The translations under genes were made by a program, and so were the position numbers. From Chaetoderma sp. LZ-2023a (taxonomy: Eukaryota > Mollusca > Caudofoveata > Chaetodermatida > Chaetodermatidae), in the NCBI GenBank assembly GCA_034401795.1, contig CM067360.1, forward strand, positions 47,524,260 through 47,588,259: DNA of 64,000 nucleotides. Direction: 5' to 3'. Below are positions 44,390 through 55,734 of this stretch, one piece after another (positions within the stretch are counted from its first letter, which is position 1; each line of letters starts with the position of its first letter). The notes under the pieces were generated by a model. It was not told where the DNA came from and made no database searches. It saw nothing but the letters and a program-made list of their open reading frames with translations.

Positions 44390-44475
44390 TCGTTGAACAT
44401 TTTGAAATTATATGAGTGGAAACTGTTACTTCCTAAAGCAGCAATGGCTTCCAGTCATTTTAATTTCAATGGCGT
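44390..44475. repeat. Palindrome family B, degenerate core
   Basis: GTTGAACATTTTGAAATTA is paired with TTTTAATTTCAA, with GGAAACTGTTACTTCC as the inner arm. Confidence 0.65.
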
Positions 44476-44526
44476 TCATGTTTGTTTGCCCTGAGATTGA
44501 GATACAGGGAATTTATTAGTGATAGG

Positions 44527-44767
44527 GTTAACCCTTTACCACTCAAGCAGGCCAAAATGGCTTCTGTAGTGCCCTTTTTAAATGTACATTTGCCACCCAA
44601 GAGAAGACTATTTTTGAAAATTTACCACTGGAATAACTGGCTCTATAACTGAATCAGTCATGCCAGCATTATATTTTCAAGAATAGTCTTATCTTGGTCG
44701 GCAAAATGGCATTTTCTATGAGAAAATTGAAATTTTCGTGAACAAATTTTAGGCTTAAAGGGTTATG
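44527..44767. repeat. Palindrome family A, full copy
   Basis: It runs from TTAACCCTTTACCACTCAAG to TTTTAGGCTTAAAGGGTTA with a CTATAACTGAATCAGTCATG centre. Confidence 0.85.
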
Positions 44768-44837
44768 CATCATTTCATGTTGTAAGCATCAGTTTCTAGG
44801 AGGAATGAGGATGTATTTGTGTGGTTAAAGAAGAAAG

Positions 44838-44897
44838 CAAGACAAGAAGAATAAGAAGAAAAAGAAGACGATGATGGCGATGAAGAAGAAGAGGAAC
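44838..44897. repeat. (GAA)n-rich purine tract
   Basis: AGAAGAATAAGAAGAAAAAG and GATGAAGAAGAAGAGGAACA, a short purine run near the exon at 44984. Confidence 0.8.
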
Positions 44898-44983
44898 AGT
44901 GTACTATATATTTAGACTTGAAAATGAACAGGTGAAATGAAATTCTTCACGTCATTGTACATAAGGTCCATATATATACTTAC

Positions 44984-45092
44984 GTTTTCCTTGTCATCCA
45001 TGGACTTAGGCATAAGAGTGCAGGTCAACATAATGTAACCCATGTAATCTGATTTACCCTTTTCTGTAAGCAGCACTTTCACTTCTGTTGGC
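44984..45092 (-). CDS. MCTP: MCTP exon: end of C2A
   Basis: This 109-base exon lies between ATTTTCAG and GTAAGT. It completes a Thr codon and then reads PTEVKVLLTEKGKSDYMGY, IMLTCTLMPKSMDDKEN. MCTP proteins have the same layout: a strand of the D-x-x-L-x-L type, then a D-L/M-G-x-I-x-L-x-x-x-L-x-P-K strand. It ends in phase 0. Confidence 0.9.
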
Positions 45093-45137
45093 CTGAAAAT
45101 CCACAACACATTTGCTGATTGATAGGCTGGTTGGCTG

Positions 45138-45178
45138 ATTGATTGATTGGTTGGTTGGTTGGTTGTTTGGTTGGTTGG
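45138..45178. repeat. (TTGG)n microsatellite
   Basis: About six TTGG/TTGA units immediately upstream (minus sense) of the exon acceptor at 45093. Confidence 0.85.
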
Positions 45179-45184
45179 ACAATG

Positions 45185-45580
45185 GATTTTTCCATTTTTA
45201 GCTATGTCCCAGCCCATCTCTATCTAAGCTCCACCCTCACATCATCCATGTTGGGACCGATCGATCTCTGAATGCCCTGAATACAACTTCCAGAAAACTA
45301 TATAGGTAAGCTGTTAAATATTTTGAATCCAATTTGACTGGGTGCTGTTGCTGCCTATGCAACAGCACCCATCGTATAAATTAGTTTCAAAATACATGTA
45401 TTCAACACAATGTTTATTAAATGGTAAAGACATACAATTTGTACATGTCAGACTATTAAGCGCTAAAGATGGACTATATAGTCATTCATGACGTCATGAT
45501 TATGTTGTCATCATACACGTCATATAGTTGATAATGATGTCATATGCTGGATGGATAAACTTGGAAGGGTCCATTGGCTT
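45185..45580. repeat. Palindrome family B, full-length copy
   Basis: CTAAGCTCCACCCTCACATC and GATCGATC lie in the left arm, the core is at 45310-45412, and CATGACGTCATGATTATG is in the right arm. Confidence 0.88.
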
Positions 45581-45587
45581 GCTCGCT

Positions 45588-45590
45588 CGC

Positions 45591-45639
<49 letters not shown>

Positions 45640-45640
45640 C
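45588..45640. repeat. (ATTG)n microsatellite
   Basis: About twelve TTGA units in near-perfect tandem. Confidence 0.95.
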
Positions 45641-45649
45641 ACAAAGCAC

Positions 45650-45835
45650 GTTAACAGAATTCTCCTGATTGCTGATAAGTATCGGAGGTCAGTGACCTTA
45701 ACCTTTGACCTTGTGAATGCCATCGCACTGTTTCCTAAGAACATCGCTCTCTATGTTCCAATAGACTTAAACAATCACATATTATAAGCTGAGAAGCTTA
45801 TCTAAGCGCAGAAATTTAATGTTGATGCCGTGAAA
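45650..45835. repeat. Single unit of the D-type repeat
   Basis: It contains CAGTGACCTTAACCTTTGAC and ATATTATAAGCTGAGAAGC, matching array D at 16280-17010. Confidence 0.7.
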
Positions 45836-46184
45836 AGTGATACATTTGTCTCACTTTTACTTCGCAAGTGACAAAAAATATGAGTGCACCATTCTGTAAA
45901 CCAACATGGGTATATGGGCCACTACCACCACATGCATTTCGTTTGTCTGAAATTCAACAGTTCTGACCACACACAGAAATTTAAGTCTTAAAACTACACA
46001 TTGTGAACAGGAATTTTAAGAGTAATAGCTGAAGTGATTTCTTAACAGTTTTGGAAATCCAAAATGGCCACCAAAAATATTGAATTATTGAAGCCTATTA
46101 CCCTAGTTTCGGTGATATTGGACCATTGATTAAAGCTATCCTAAGCTGATAAACCACCAAATTAGACTAAGAAAAATGCTCACA

Positions 46185-46385
46185 GTTCTGTTGCTAAGAG
46201 CCACTCTGCAATCCAGTATAGAGTTGTGACATCAACATTCCATTTATATACCAAACTAGCCAGGTAATATGTTTTAGTCTAGCCATGCTCGTTGAGTCGA
46301 TAGTTGATTATCCCTAGAGCAAGTTGGCTGGCAATTGTTGTTGCCTATAGCAGCAAGAACATTCGGTCAAATTGTTCTCAAAACA
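46185..46385. repeat. Inverted partner of 55735-55950
   Basis: This segment is, at roughly 80 percent by eye, the reverse complement of 55735-55950. Shared words are GAGTTGTGACATCAA with its complement TTGATGTCACAACTC, and CCAGGTAATATG with its counterpart TGTATTACCTGG. The pair encloses the K copy that holds DIRS-2. Confidence 0.7.
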
Positions 46386-46396
46386 AGAGGTCCAAG
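46380..46396 (+). repeat. Left stub of the K-family copy interrupted by DIRS-2
   Basis: AACAAGAGGTCCAAG matches the left end of other K elements. The copy resumes at about 53847 with CCTGTATTGCTCAC. Confidence 0.8.
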
Positions 46397-46397
<1 letters not shown>

Positions 46398-46431
<34 letters not shown>

Positions 46432-46452
46432 CAACCCCCCCCCCCCCCCCAC
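46398..46452. repeat. (CA)n and poly-C tract at the left tip of DIRS-2
   Basis: About fifteen CA units are followed by C-runs. The complement of the tip stored in the internal region (GGGGGGGTCTGTGGGGGG) shows that the tip was already C-rich, so the run probably expanded from element sequence. Confidence 0.85.
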
Positions 46453-46454
46453 CC

Positions 46455-46768
46455 CCCCTCCTGGGTTGGTCTGTTATTTTATTAACCACTATAAAAACAT
46501 ACTTACCGTTCAATCACTACTTGCTAAATCAATTATCTGCATTTAGCTATCAGAATAAGATTTTTATGCCTGCATACACACCTACCCACGCCTATTCCTA
46601 TTAATATGGACCCTCAACCAGGCTACTGGTTAACTCCATATCCAGCATACTGACAGCTATAGACTGGCACCAGTCTATACTCACCCCATAGCGACGCTTG
46701 TCACTAAGCGCGCTTGCGCATGCGCACTGGAGCCCAAACATGAAACAGATTCACTTTTCTAAATTTAA
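46455..46768. repeat. DIRS-2 left inverted terminal repeat
   Basis: It contains TACCGTTCAATCACTACTTG, ACTGACAGCTATAGACTGG and TTGCGCATGCGCACTGGAGC, all found inverted at 53560-53846. Confidence 0.9.
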
Positions 46769-46827
46769 GTGCTAAATATTAAAGGCCAATTCTCAAATCT
46801 TACCACGCAGGTTGGCTGAGGCCGGGT

Positions 46828-46965
46828 CGTAGTGATTGAACGGCAAGTATGTTTTTATAGTGGTTAATAAAACAACAGACCAACCCACAAGGGGGGGTCT
46901 GTGGGGGGTTGTTATTACACCACAAAAACATCCATTACCGTTCAATCACTACTTGTTAAACCCGT
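46828..46965. repeat. DIRS-2 internal complementary region
   Basis: Its left half (AGTGATTGAACGGCAAGTAT to CAGACCAACCC) is complementary to the extreme left end. Its right half (GGTTGTTATTACACC to CCGTTCAATCACTACTTG) is complementary to the extreme right end. Joining both ends in one short region is the hallmark that lets DIRS elements form circles. Confidence 0.9.
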
Positions 46966-47194
46966 AGATTTGGTCAGTGCCCAATTTAAACATTAGGTGG
47001 GAGGAGATTTGAGAATAAACAAACAAGGATAAAAATCGAACCAATCTTATCCAAATGTTAATAACATAACATAATAGTGCATTTAACTCAATCACACCGT
47101 GATTAACAAATAAGGAAAACTTGAACAAGACTTAAAGAAATAAATAAATAAAAACCAAAAGAAGACTCTCACCATTTCTCACAGACCCACAGTC

Positions 47195-48280
47195 CTAACG
47201 AAAATGGTGGGAAATGCTTGGTAAATGGTCTTCGGCTTTTTTCTTCTTTTTTTTGGTTAAAATAGTAATGTTATAAAAGAAGAAGGCTGCTGCACTCTGG
47301 TCTTTGAGATAAAAGGATGTAAAAGTGGATTCAGATTTCCATCCTGCCACCTGCATGACCTCATCTAAAGACGAACCGTCAAGAGCGAAAGAAGTAGCCA
47401 TACCTCTAACGCATGGGCTATAATCTGGGAGATTAATTTGATCCTGTGAGGCTATCTCATAACAAAGCTTAATTGTCTCACAATTTCATCTGGCAATCGT
47501 AGATTTTGAGACCGGCTTAGATAACTCTTCCGCGTAGGAAACCCATAAATGGGATGGATCGACTCTTAAAATCGGTTCGCTGTTTGTAGGTTCTTAATGC
47601 CCTAACAGGACACCAAAATTTATCGGATAGCGCAAAAGACGATAAAGATTTTAAAATGATCGGACTAGCAGGAAAGCGGTTAGACTGAGTTTAGATAAAA
47701 AGTCCCTTCTGAGATATAAAACCAAACCTTCTCCTGAAACTATAAATCTATCCTTTTCAGCAGAAAGAGCATGAATCTCTGAACGCCTTCTAGCAGAGGC
47801 AGCAGCAACAAGAAAAAACAGTTTTGAGAGTTAAAAGCTTAATACTGATAGAAGAAATAGGTTCAAAATGGCGACCTGCCAAAACTTGAAGAATCAAAGT
47901 CAAATTCCAGGAAGGTAAAGGCTTAGCAATCGGAGGACGAATATTACCTAGACCTCTAATAAACCTATTAAGAGTCTTAGTATCCTTGACATCAGCATTC
48001 AGAAGACGAGGAAGGGAAGACGCCAGAGAAAATCTATATCCCCTGACCGTATTAGCTGATAAATGTAAAGAATCAAACAGATAGGATAAAAAATCTAATA
48101 CGTGTGGTATAGAAACAGAATCGGGCACGAAACCTTGGTCTGAAAACCACTCATCCAAAAATTTTAAGTCGACCCTTGTAAACTCGACAGGTCGATTCCC
48201 TTCTGGCAGAGTCAATAATTTCCTGAGATCTTGAAGAAGCCTTATTCTCGAGGACCTCAGACTCGAGATTCTCCAAACGC
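47195..48280 (-). pseudogene. DIRS-2 tyrosine recombinase, broken
   Basis: The N-terminal half is within 47790-48280 (FVPDSVSIPHVLDFLSYLF, then LSANTVRGYRFSLAS and SWNLTLILQVLAGRHFEP). The frame breaks after LLTLKTVF at the first catalytic Arg region, and the bases to 47400 need further shifts. The C-terminal end (ALDGSSLDEVMQVAGWK, then SESTFTSFYLKD with the nucleophile-region Tyr) is open again at 47195-47401. A 33-residue tail follows, including a run of Lys. Confidence 0.85.
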
Positions 48281-49830
48281 ACAGATTGAAAATTTCTGGA
48301 TTTGGATGCACACAAAGACCTCTTACTTGAGATAGAAGATCCTGGGATACTGGAAAAAGATGAAGGAAGTCTACCAGAAGATCTAGAAGGTCTATAAACC
48401 AAATCCTCTTAGGCAAAAAGGGAGCTATCAGAAGAACCTCGCAATCTTGGTCCTTGACCGTCTTCAAGACTAACGGAATCAAATTGTTGGAGGGAAGGCA
48501 TAGGCGAACATTCCTGTCCAGGACTGAGACAGAACATCCACCGCCAGGGCTTGTAAGAGGAGATCTGGGCATTCAGAAAGGTCGTGAACAGATCTACTAG
48601 AGGACGATCCATAAAACTGAAAAACGCTCTAACAACCGACTTCTTTAACTGCCACTCTGTGTGGGAGAACTTGCTGGGACGTGACAGTTGGTCCGCCAGA
48701 AAATTCAGACTGCCTGGGACATGGGAGTATACTAGAAAAATCCGCCTCTTGCAGCACCACAAGAGACGATTCCACACTTCTAGACAAAGGCGAGACGACC
48801 TTGTACCTCCCTGCCTGTTGATATAAGACACCACCGTCGAATTGTCCGACCAAATCTTTGAGACCTATCACAAGATCTGACCATGAAAGGAGAGCCTTCT
48901 TGACAGCCCACAACTCCAGAATCTTGATATGGGCTATCGACTCCTCCAGGTACCAAAGGCTGGAAACTGACAGGGAGTCCCAGACTGCTCCCCAACCCAC
49001 CTGGGAAGCGTCTGTGAAGATAATCGCCTGAGGGGAGGACTTAACCAGTGGAACACCCATCAGAAGCAGAGAACGATCCCTCCAAAAATCTAGATGAGGG
49101 ATCAAATGTTCTCTGATGGGAATCTGATGTTAAATAGAGTGGACTGACTGCTTCCAAAGGGACATTAAATACATTTGGAAGGGTCTTCTCATCAGCGCCG
49201 CCCAAGGAATTACTTTTTCTACACTAACCCTCAGTCCTATCACTCTTAAAAAGAATCTTGCTCTTACCATGGGAGAAGAAGACAGGATTTCCATTGCCAC
49301 TGATAAAGCCTCTTTCCTTGAATCTGAGTAGAAGACTAGACCCTGGGCCAGGTCGAAAGAAATGCCTAGATGTGTAAGGATATGAGATGTAACTAGGCTT
49401 GATTTCTTTAGATTTAAAATCCACCCTAGGATGCATGCCAGACTGCAAACCTCTGCAAGAATTCCTGAGAGAATTGAAGAAGACTTACTTTACTAACCAA
49501 TCGTCTATATAAACGTGGAGATGGATAGCACGATGGTTTTAAATTACTGCCACGGCTGAGACTATGCGAGAAAAAGAAAAGGAGCCGTGGTCAGGCCAAA
49601 AGACATGACGCTAAACTGCCAAACTCGATCTTAGTAAGCAAAACTCAGGAATTTACTGAAGGCAGGGTAAATGAAAACATGAAAGAAGGCGTCATTTTGG
49701 TCCATGGAAATAATCACATACCCTGATCTAGACTGGAAAAGATCTGGGAGATGGACTCCATCTTGACTTGGGAGTAAGAATCATTAGATTTAATCATGAC
49801 ATACCGCCTTGTTAAATTAAAATTAAAGCA
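48281..49830 (-). pseudogene. DIRS-2 reverse transcriptase, RNase H and methylase-like region, broken
   Basis: The RT catalytic box YIDDW is still encoded at 49497-49511. RT thumb-like LTHLGISFDLAQG is at about 49340-49400. RNase H appears as IIFTDASQVGWGAVWDS (about 49010), and after a frameshift as MVSYINRQGGTRSSRL and VPGSLNFLADQLSRPS. The methylase-like part keeps WQLKKSVV and LVDLFTTFLNAQISS, and after another shift CEVLLIAPFLPKRIW. At least four frame breaks make it non-functional. Confidence 0.85.
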
Positions 49831-49839
49831 GATATGAAT

Positions 49840-52560
49840 GCTTCAGAGTGAATAGAGATCATTTTACTAAAATCTAATGACAGGGTAGGAAAACCTACCC
49901 TAGGCTGAACGCTCTCATGTATGTATAAATTCCTTAGAATTAACATAATTCACAAAGAAAACTAATATGATAATGACCAAAATGTCAATTGAAAAGACCA
50001 GAGGAGACAAGAAAAAAGGAATTAAGAGGAAAGAGCCGACACAAAAGAAGCAAGGTCTATTAGAAAACCCGTCTTTAAAAAGAAGAGAAAGAGTCTAAGC
50101 AATCCACCAGAGAGACAGGGACCAGACATCCGAAGAGACCCTGACTGGACAAAATCTCCTCAGCCCTGACTAACTAGGGAATAGAAGAATAAGAAGAAAG
50201 ATTAGGAGATGAAGAAGAAAAGAGATAAGAAGAGTCACCAGAGGCCATAGAATCAACAGTTAAAATGGAAAGAGGAGAGCAAGGCCTCTTGGAATCTAGG
50301 TTAGAAAAACGTAAAGAATCAGAAAAAGAAAAGATTGATCAGAAGGAATGTGAACAGATACAACATCCTGACCAGAGGACAAGGAAAGAATAGAGAAAAA
50401 AGCTGACATGAAAGAATGAACAAGGGACGAATCCCTAAAAACAGAAAACAATGGAAAAAAAACAGACCTTAAGCAACAATTAGAAACTCAAGTTCAAAAG
50501 AGAGAATGACAGAAACAATCAGATCAAGATGATCAAAACAGGAAGAAGAAGGAGGAAGAGAGGAATAAAGAAGAATGGAAGATGAAGAGAAAAGAACAGG
50601 ACCAGAAGATTCCACGATAGGATAGACAGACAATGAAATACGGAAAAAAAAACCCAGAGGGAAAAAAGAGACGGAAAGAGAGAGAGAGAGGAAAAAGAAC
50701 ATGACTAGTAGAAAACTTTAGCAGGAGAAGGAGCAGAGGATGAAGGAAGAGACCTATACTTATCTTACTCATTATTATTAAAGACTTAGAAGCAATATTA
50801 TCGTCATGTAAAGACGGATGTCATTGAGATTGAAATGCTAAAAAAAAAAAGAAAAAAAAAAAGGGAATGATTGATAGAATGAGAATGAATCCCAGGAACA
50901 TCTGGATGTTAAATACACAAAACACTAATACTTGATTATGATTAAACACTACAGGATGAAAACACAAAACAAAACGCTGAAAAACAGAGGCGATATAAAA
51001 TCTAAGCAAAAAGACTCACCTAAACCATGACTGTAACAACGCAGAAGAAAAAACTCGGCTTTTATTCCTTCTTCCTTCGCCATAATCTTATTTCTCTATT
51101 CTCAGCGTTTTCTAGCTCTTGTAATCATTAATCTTAGAGCCATTCTCTTCCCTATAAATCCACTACTAAAACTATTCCTTTCAGCGCCTGTCAGAATTAG
51201 ACTAAGAATTACGCTAGAAACGGCGATTTTCTTCAAGAAAATAGCTGCCTTTGGATAAAATAAATATGTCAACCTGCCAACATAAGAGGAAAAAAGAGCG
51301 CGAAAAAAGGCTGAACGGCCCAAAGACAACTGGCCATCTAAAGTTGGATTAAATTAAAAACTAATTTTAATTGCGACATCTAGACATGCGTAGAATACAG
51401 ACTGACTATCGACTGCAACAAAAAAAACCATCCGGCAACCAGTCGGAAGAGTCTTTAATTATGTTGAAATGTTTCACTGATAAAAGAATAAATGCTGAAT
51501 ATCTACAATTTCAAGAAAGACTTCAAGACTGGCAATGTCTCGGAATAAATATTTCAGCAATTAAACATTCCGATTTTCGAAAGCACTTACTGAAATAAAA
51601 CTAACCTGGAATCTCAGTAAGAGCTATCACCGGAAATCCAAAAAAGGAAAACAGAACTGGAAGCTAATCATAGAACACCATGAAACAGGAAATTACCCTA
51701 TCCCCGGATGTACGAATCCAGAAGTGAAAAAATAGGAAACGGAAATGCGCAAACCGGAAGAAGACAACCGGAAACTGAACCCAGATGTACAGTAAAAAAC
51801 CATAATAAACAAAGGAACCGGAAATACGCAAAACCGGAAGTCAGACCGGATACGGAAAAAGCGGAGGTAGATCCAGAAAATGGAAGTAACCCCAGCCCAG
51901 AGGACGGAAGTCTATCCGAGTCTGACCGACCCGGAAGTACACCTCTAGAAACAGAAGCGGAAGTGTACAGACAGGAATCCAAACTGGAAGCGGAAGCGCT
52001 TCTACCGGAAGACGAAAAACAATAGGAGTCCACAGACCCCGGATATCCGGCATCACCGGAAGCGCTGCTAAAACCGGAAACGGAACTAACAACCGGATCT
52101 TGAAGACCCAGATGTCCCACAAAAACGGAAGACATACCGGAAATGGACAGAACGGAAGTGGTAACTGGATCTTGACGACCTGGATTACCTACTAAACCAG
52201 AAGTCCTACCGGAAATGGATGCCATAGAAGAAAGAACCGGATCCTGAAGACGCGGATGTCTAGCTAGAACGGAAGTTAAAACGGAAACTGACGGAACGGC
52301 GGAAAAAGTAAGTCCACCACAACAGAACCGGAACTAGCAAGACTATTCTTAGCAATAAGCGATCTAAAAAGAACCTTGACGACTGGAATGATCGAAAAAT
52401 TGGCATTTTCATAAGGTCCAGCCTTATGGACGTCAGCTTCCGCCTCTGCCACCACTGCTTGTGGGTTATGCCTATCACCCTCAAGTCTTAGGTGGGTTTG
52501 ACCCGGTGCACTGCTCGAGCCCACCTTCGAGAGCTTAGTCGCTCTAGACTTCTACTTTGG
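49840..52560 (-). pseudogene. DIRS-2 gag-like and inter-domain region, strongly decayed
   Basis: This is purine-rich on the plus strand with no long frame. At 51698-52260 short words with CCGGAA recur many times (minus-strand Ser/Gly-rich frames such as SSGRSASASSLDS), consistent with a low-complexity gag domain. Around 49860-51000 I see only A- and G-rich decay. Confidence 0.55.
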
Positions 52561-52567
52561 AGACTTT

Positions 52568-53060
52568 TTAACCTGCATGGAGGTTAGAGGGACCGGTTTC
52601 CCCCCATTTGCGGGAACGCCCGCTAGCCTTCGGGCTATCATCCAAACTAGAAGAAGCTTCCTGTTTCTTAGCCTCTTTAATAGCAGAAGAAATTCTCTCG
52701 TCAAGAGATTTCGTCAAAACAGATGCAAACGATTCGAATCTTGCGAAAAGAGCTAGCACGGCGTCGGAATTCGTCGAAGAGGCTCCTCCCTCCGTTGCTA
52801 CCAGTACAGACACAGAAGATTGTGCAAAAGACACAGCTTTCACCTTACTAGCAACGGAGGTAGAGGAAGGACGACCAGAGGGCAGCGGTTGTTAAAATGG
52901 TAAATCTTTAAAAAATGCCTTAGCCACCGAGACCGGCCACCCTTTACAGATCCCACACATCGATGTGAAGGTACAAGTGGTACAAATTGCACAGACATGC
53001 CCGGCAAATTCAACTGAGTGATGGCGATCACACTTTGACGACGTACATTTTGTCTTGTCA
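52568..53060 (-). pseudogene. DIRS-2 Cys-rich leader and start of gag
   Basis: The minus strand encodes CTSSKCDRHHS, then HVCAICTTCTFTSMCGICKGW, a run of Cys pairs like that in front of the DIRS-1 gag. In the same frame, after one TAA stop at about 52892-52894, comes VKAVSFAQSSVSVLV and a helix-rich stretch with LDERISSAIKEAKKQE. Agreement between the two elements supports a real zinc-binding N-terminal domain. Confidence 0.65.
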
Positions 53061-53099
53061 GACGATTTAGCAGACTCCTAAAAACGCAAAAAACCACCT

Positions 53100-53555
53100 A
53101 ACACTGAAGCATACCGCCTAAAATCGTAAAAGGAAGACTAGAAAGATAAAAATCATTTCTTAAAAGTCGGGAAAGTTCAAATCATAAAGCAAAGATCCCT
53201 ACCGACAAGAAAGCAAACTTGTAAAGGGATAAATGATAATCCTTATAATGCACTATTAGTAAATTGATACGGGCTCTGAATAACTGCTGGAGTTTATTTA
53301 TGATGATGAATGATATAGGCATAGTAATTAAGATACCACGAAGCGAAAACGATCTTTCACGAAAACTGGTAACAATATGAACATAGTTATAAAATACCAT
53401 ATAACCACGAAAATACTTCCTACACATAACTTATGGAGGATTGACTTCATATTAGGCATATTCTTATTAATATAGAAGGCAAATAAATGTAGCTGTCACA
53501 GCGCAAAACACAAAAAACTTAGACTAATATTTTAGAGCAGTTGTTCTGCAAGCAG
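53100..53555. other. DIRS-2 untranslated leader
   Basis: This is AT-rich sequence between the Cys-rich frame and the right terminal repeat. No open frame or family signal was seen. Confidence 0.5.
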
Positions 53556-53559
53556 AATA

Positions 53560-53846
53560 ATTGAAAAGTGGATCTGTTTCCTATTTGGGCTCCAGTGCGC
53601 ATGCACAAGCGCGCTTAGTGACAAGCGTCACTATGGGGTGAGTATAGACTGGTGCCAATCTATAGCTGTCAGTATGCTGGAGATGGAGTTAACCAGTAGC
53701 CTGGTTGAGGGTCGATATTAATAGGAATAGGCATGGGGAGGTGTGTATGCAGGCATAAAAATCTTATTCTGATAGCTAAATGCAGATAATTGATTTAGCA
53801 AGTAGTGATTGAACGGTAATGGATGTTTTTGTGGTGTAATAACAAC
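53560..53846. repeat. DIRS-2 right inverted terminal repeat
   Basis: It carries GGGCTCCAGTGCGCATGCAC, ATAGACTGGTGCCAATCTAT and TAGTGATTGAACGGTAATGG, and ends GGTGTAATAACAAC. It is inverted relative to 46455-46768. Confidence 0.9.
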
Positions 53847-55036
53847 CTGTATTGCTCACTTGGAATAATTGGCCACTGGCACAACCAAACAAAATGAGAT
53901 GACCACTGAAGACGAGTTAGCTACATGTATGACTTTTTCAGTCTTTTTATGATTTTCTCAAAAATTTGCAGAAAATATAACATGTCCGCCAAAATAGCTA
54001 AATTTTGATTGATTCATGGCGGACATGTTTTTATGATGTATCAACGTTCCATGTATAAACTTTAATGGCATTTAGGCCCTAATCAATTTAGCCCAAATTT
54101 CGGTCCACTCCATTCAGCAGTACTGGGGAAATTATTTTCGCAAAAACTAGGTTATCCAAGATAGCCTTAAACAAACTTGATTCAGCTGTTGCTCCAATTG
54201 ATGTTTCATGAATTTTGAATCGATCCTCCATGCATTTCCCAATATTTTTAGACATTTTGAAAAATTCCAAGATAGCTGCCAGCCAAATTGGCCGATCTGC
54301 TTCCATTAAACAAACTTGGATCCTTATGCCCTAAGGATGCTTAATGTCAAATATACTTGAAATCGGCCAAGTAGTTCTCGAGAAAACATTAAAAATTTCC
54401 CATTGATTTTGGTGGGAAAAAGATCCAAGATGGCCACCAAGCCATTTATCCGACTGTTTTGAAAATGACAAATTTGAGATCAGAATACCCAAAAACCTAT
54501 ATAAAATCAATTTCAGCCTCAAAATCCATCAAATAAAAATATTCAATATGGCCGCCAAACACGCTACGTTTTGATTGGTCCATGGTGGCCACATTTCTTT
54601 ATGCATCAACTTCCTTTGAACAAACTTTAATGGCCCTTAGTCCCGGTTCTGGAGAAGTCGTTTTCGTTAAAACTAGGTCAACCAAGATGGCCGCCGAACC
54701 ATTTGACCAATCAAGTTCTCTTGAACAAACTTGGATCAGCTATTGATCATATTTCATGAGATTTGCATCAATCCCCCAAGCAGTTTCGGAGAAGATTTTT
54801 AAAGACATTTCTAAAAAATCGTCCAAAATCTAAGATGGCATCCGGCCAAATTGGCCAATCAGCTTCGTTTGAACACACTTGATCCCTATGCCCTAAGGGT
54901 GCTTCCTGCCAAATATAATTGAAATCAGCCCAATGGTTCTTGAGAAGTCATTTAAAGGAAAAGCTGATGGACGACGGACAGACACACAACAGACAGTCGC
55001 CACGGCATAAGCTCACTTGGGCTTTCAGGCCAGGTG
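53847..55036 (+). repeat. K-family element, right part, continuing after the DIRS-2 insertion
   Basis: It starts CCTGTATTGCTCACTTGG, the continuation of the stub at 46380. It contains two modules with CCAAGATGGCCGCC or variants, and ends GCTTTCAGGCCAGGTGAGCT after GACGGACAGACACACAACAG. Confidence 0.88.
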
Positions 55037-55049
55037 AGCTAATAATCTA

Positions 55050-55720
55050 GCCGATAATACAGGTTTCACCAGCTAACATTTTGATAACGATTTGACTGAA
55101 AATCATTGCGACAACAACTTTTCAAATTCTCAAATAAGCAGCAATGTAGTAGCCCTTACAGCAGACATTTTGAGCATTTGATTGCCAGTCTTTGTTGACT
55201 AAGGCAGCAACAACTTTGTAAAATTGGTCTCAGAATAATCATTTCCATGCTTTCAGTATTATTAGCTAACAGATATATAGGAAAAATTAGCAATTGTCAC
55301 GTATGTAATATCAAAATCCAGTGTTTATATGTGTTAGCGACTGCTGTAGTTGTGTTCATTTCAATGTCAATCAGTTGGTAATCCTGCCATTTATAATCAC
55401 TCCACGTGAGATTGCACATGTGCTGGGCGGATCTACTCTCTTTTGGAAATATGTTTCATATTGGACCTTGATAATAGGCCTAACTACTTTTCATACAAAA
55501 AATGCTAGCTAAAAATATTGAAGGTCCACTGATTAGTCTTAAATCAATTTGAGTAAGTAGTTGCTGCCTTGGTCAACAATGACTGTCAATCAAATTGCTC
55601 AAAATATCTTCAACCAGTGCTTACTACATTGCCACTTATTTTCAGACCATTTTGACTGAACGTTGTTGCCGCAACGATTTCCAGTCAAATCATTATCAAA
55701 ACATTTGCAGATGAGAACTT
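55050..55720. repeat. Degenerate palindrome-B-like hairpins
   Basis: Several weak inverted pairs of the type GATTTGACTGAAAATCATTG, GTTGCTGCCTTGG, ATTTTGACTGAACGTTGTTG occur. They are too diverged to bound exactly. Confidence 0.5.
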
Positions 55721-55734
55721 TATAATCAGTTAGA

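Larger units (their letters stand above)
46397..53847 (-). mobile_element. DIRS-2: decayed DIRS-type retrotransposon with inverted terminal repeats and internal complementary region
   Basis: The ends are inverted repeats of about 300 bases (46455-46768 and 53560-53846). The internal complementary region lies at 46828-46965, next to the left repeat and downstream of the recombinase remnant. Minus-strand remnants follow the DIRS order: Cys-rich leader (53.0 kb), gag-like (52.8-50 kb), RT (49.8-49.2), RNase H (49.1-48.6), methylase-like (48.6-48.4) and recombinase (48.3-47.2). Frames are broken by several shifts and stops. It inserted into a K-family repeat inside the intron between the MCTP exons at 56688 and 45092. 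Confidence 0.92.

Noticed and set aside
47195..53060. DIRS-2 as an active element
   Set aside because: RT, RNase H, methylase-like and recombinase frames are each broken at one or more places.
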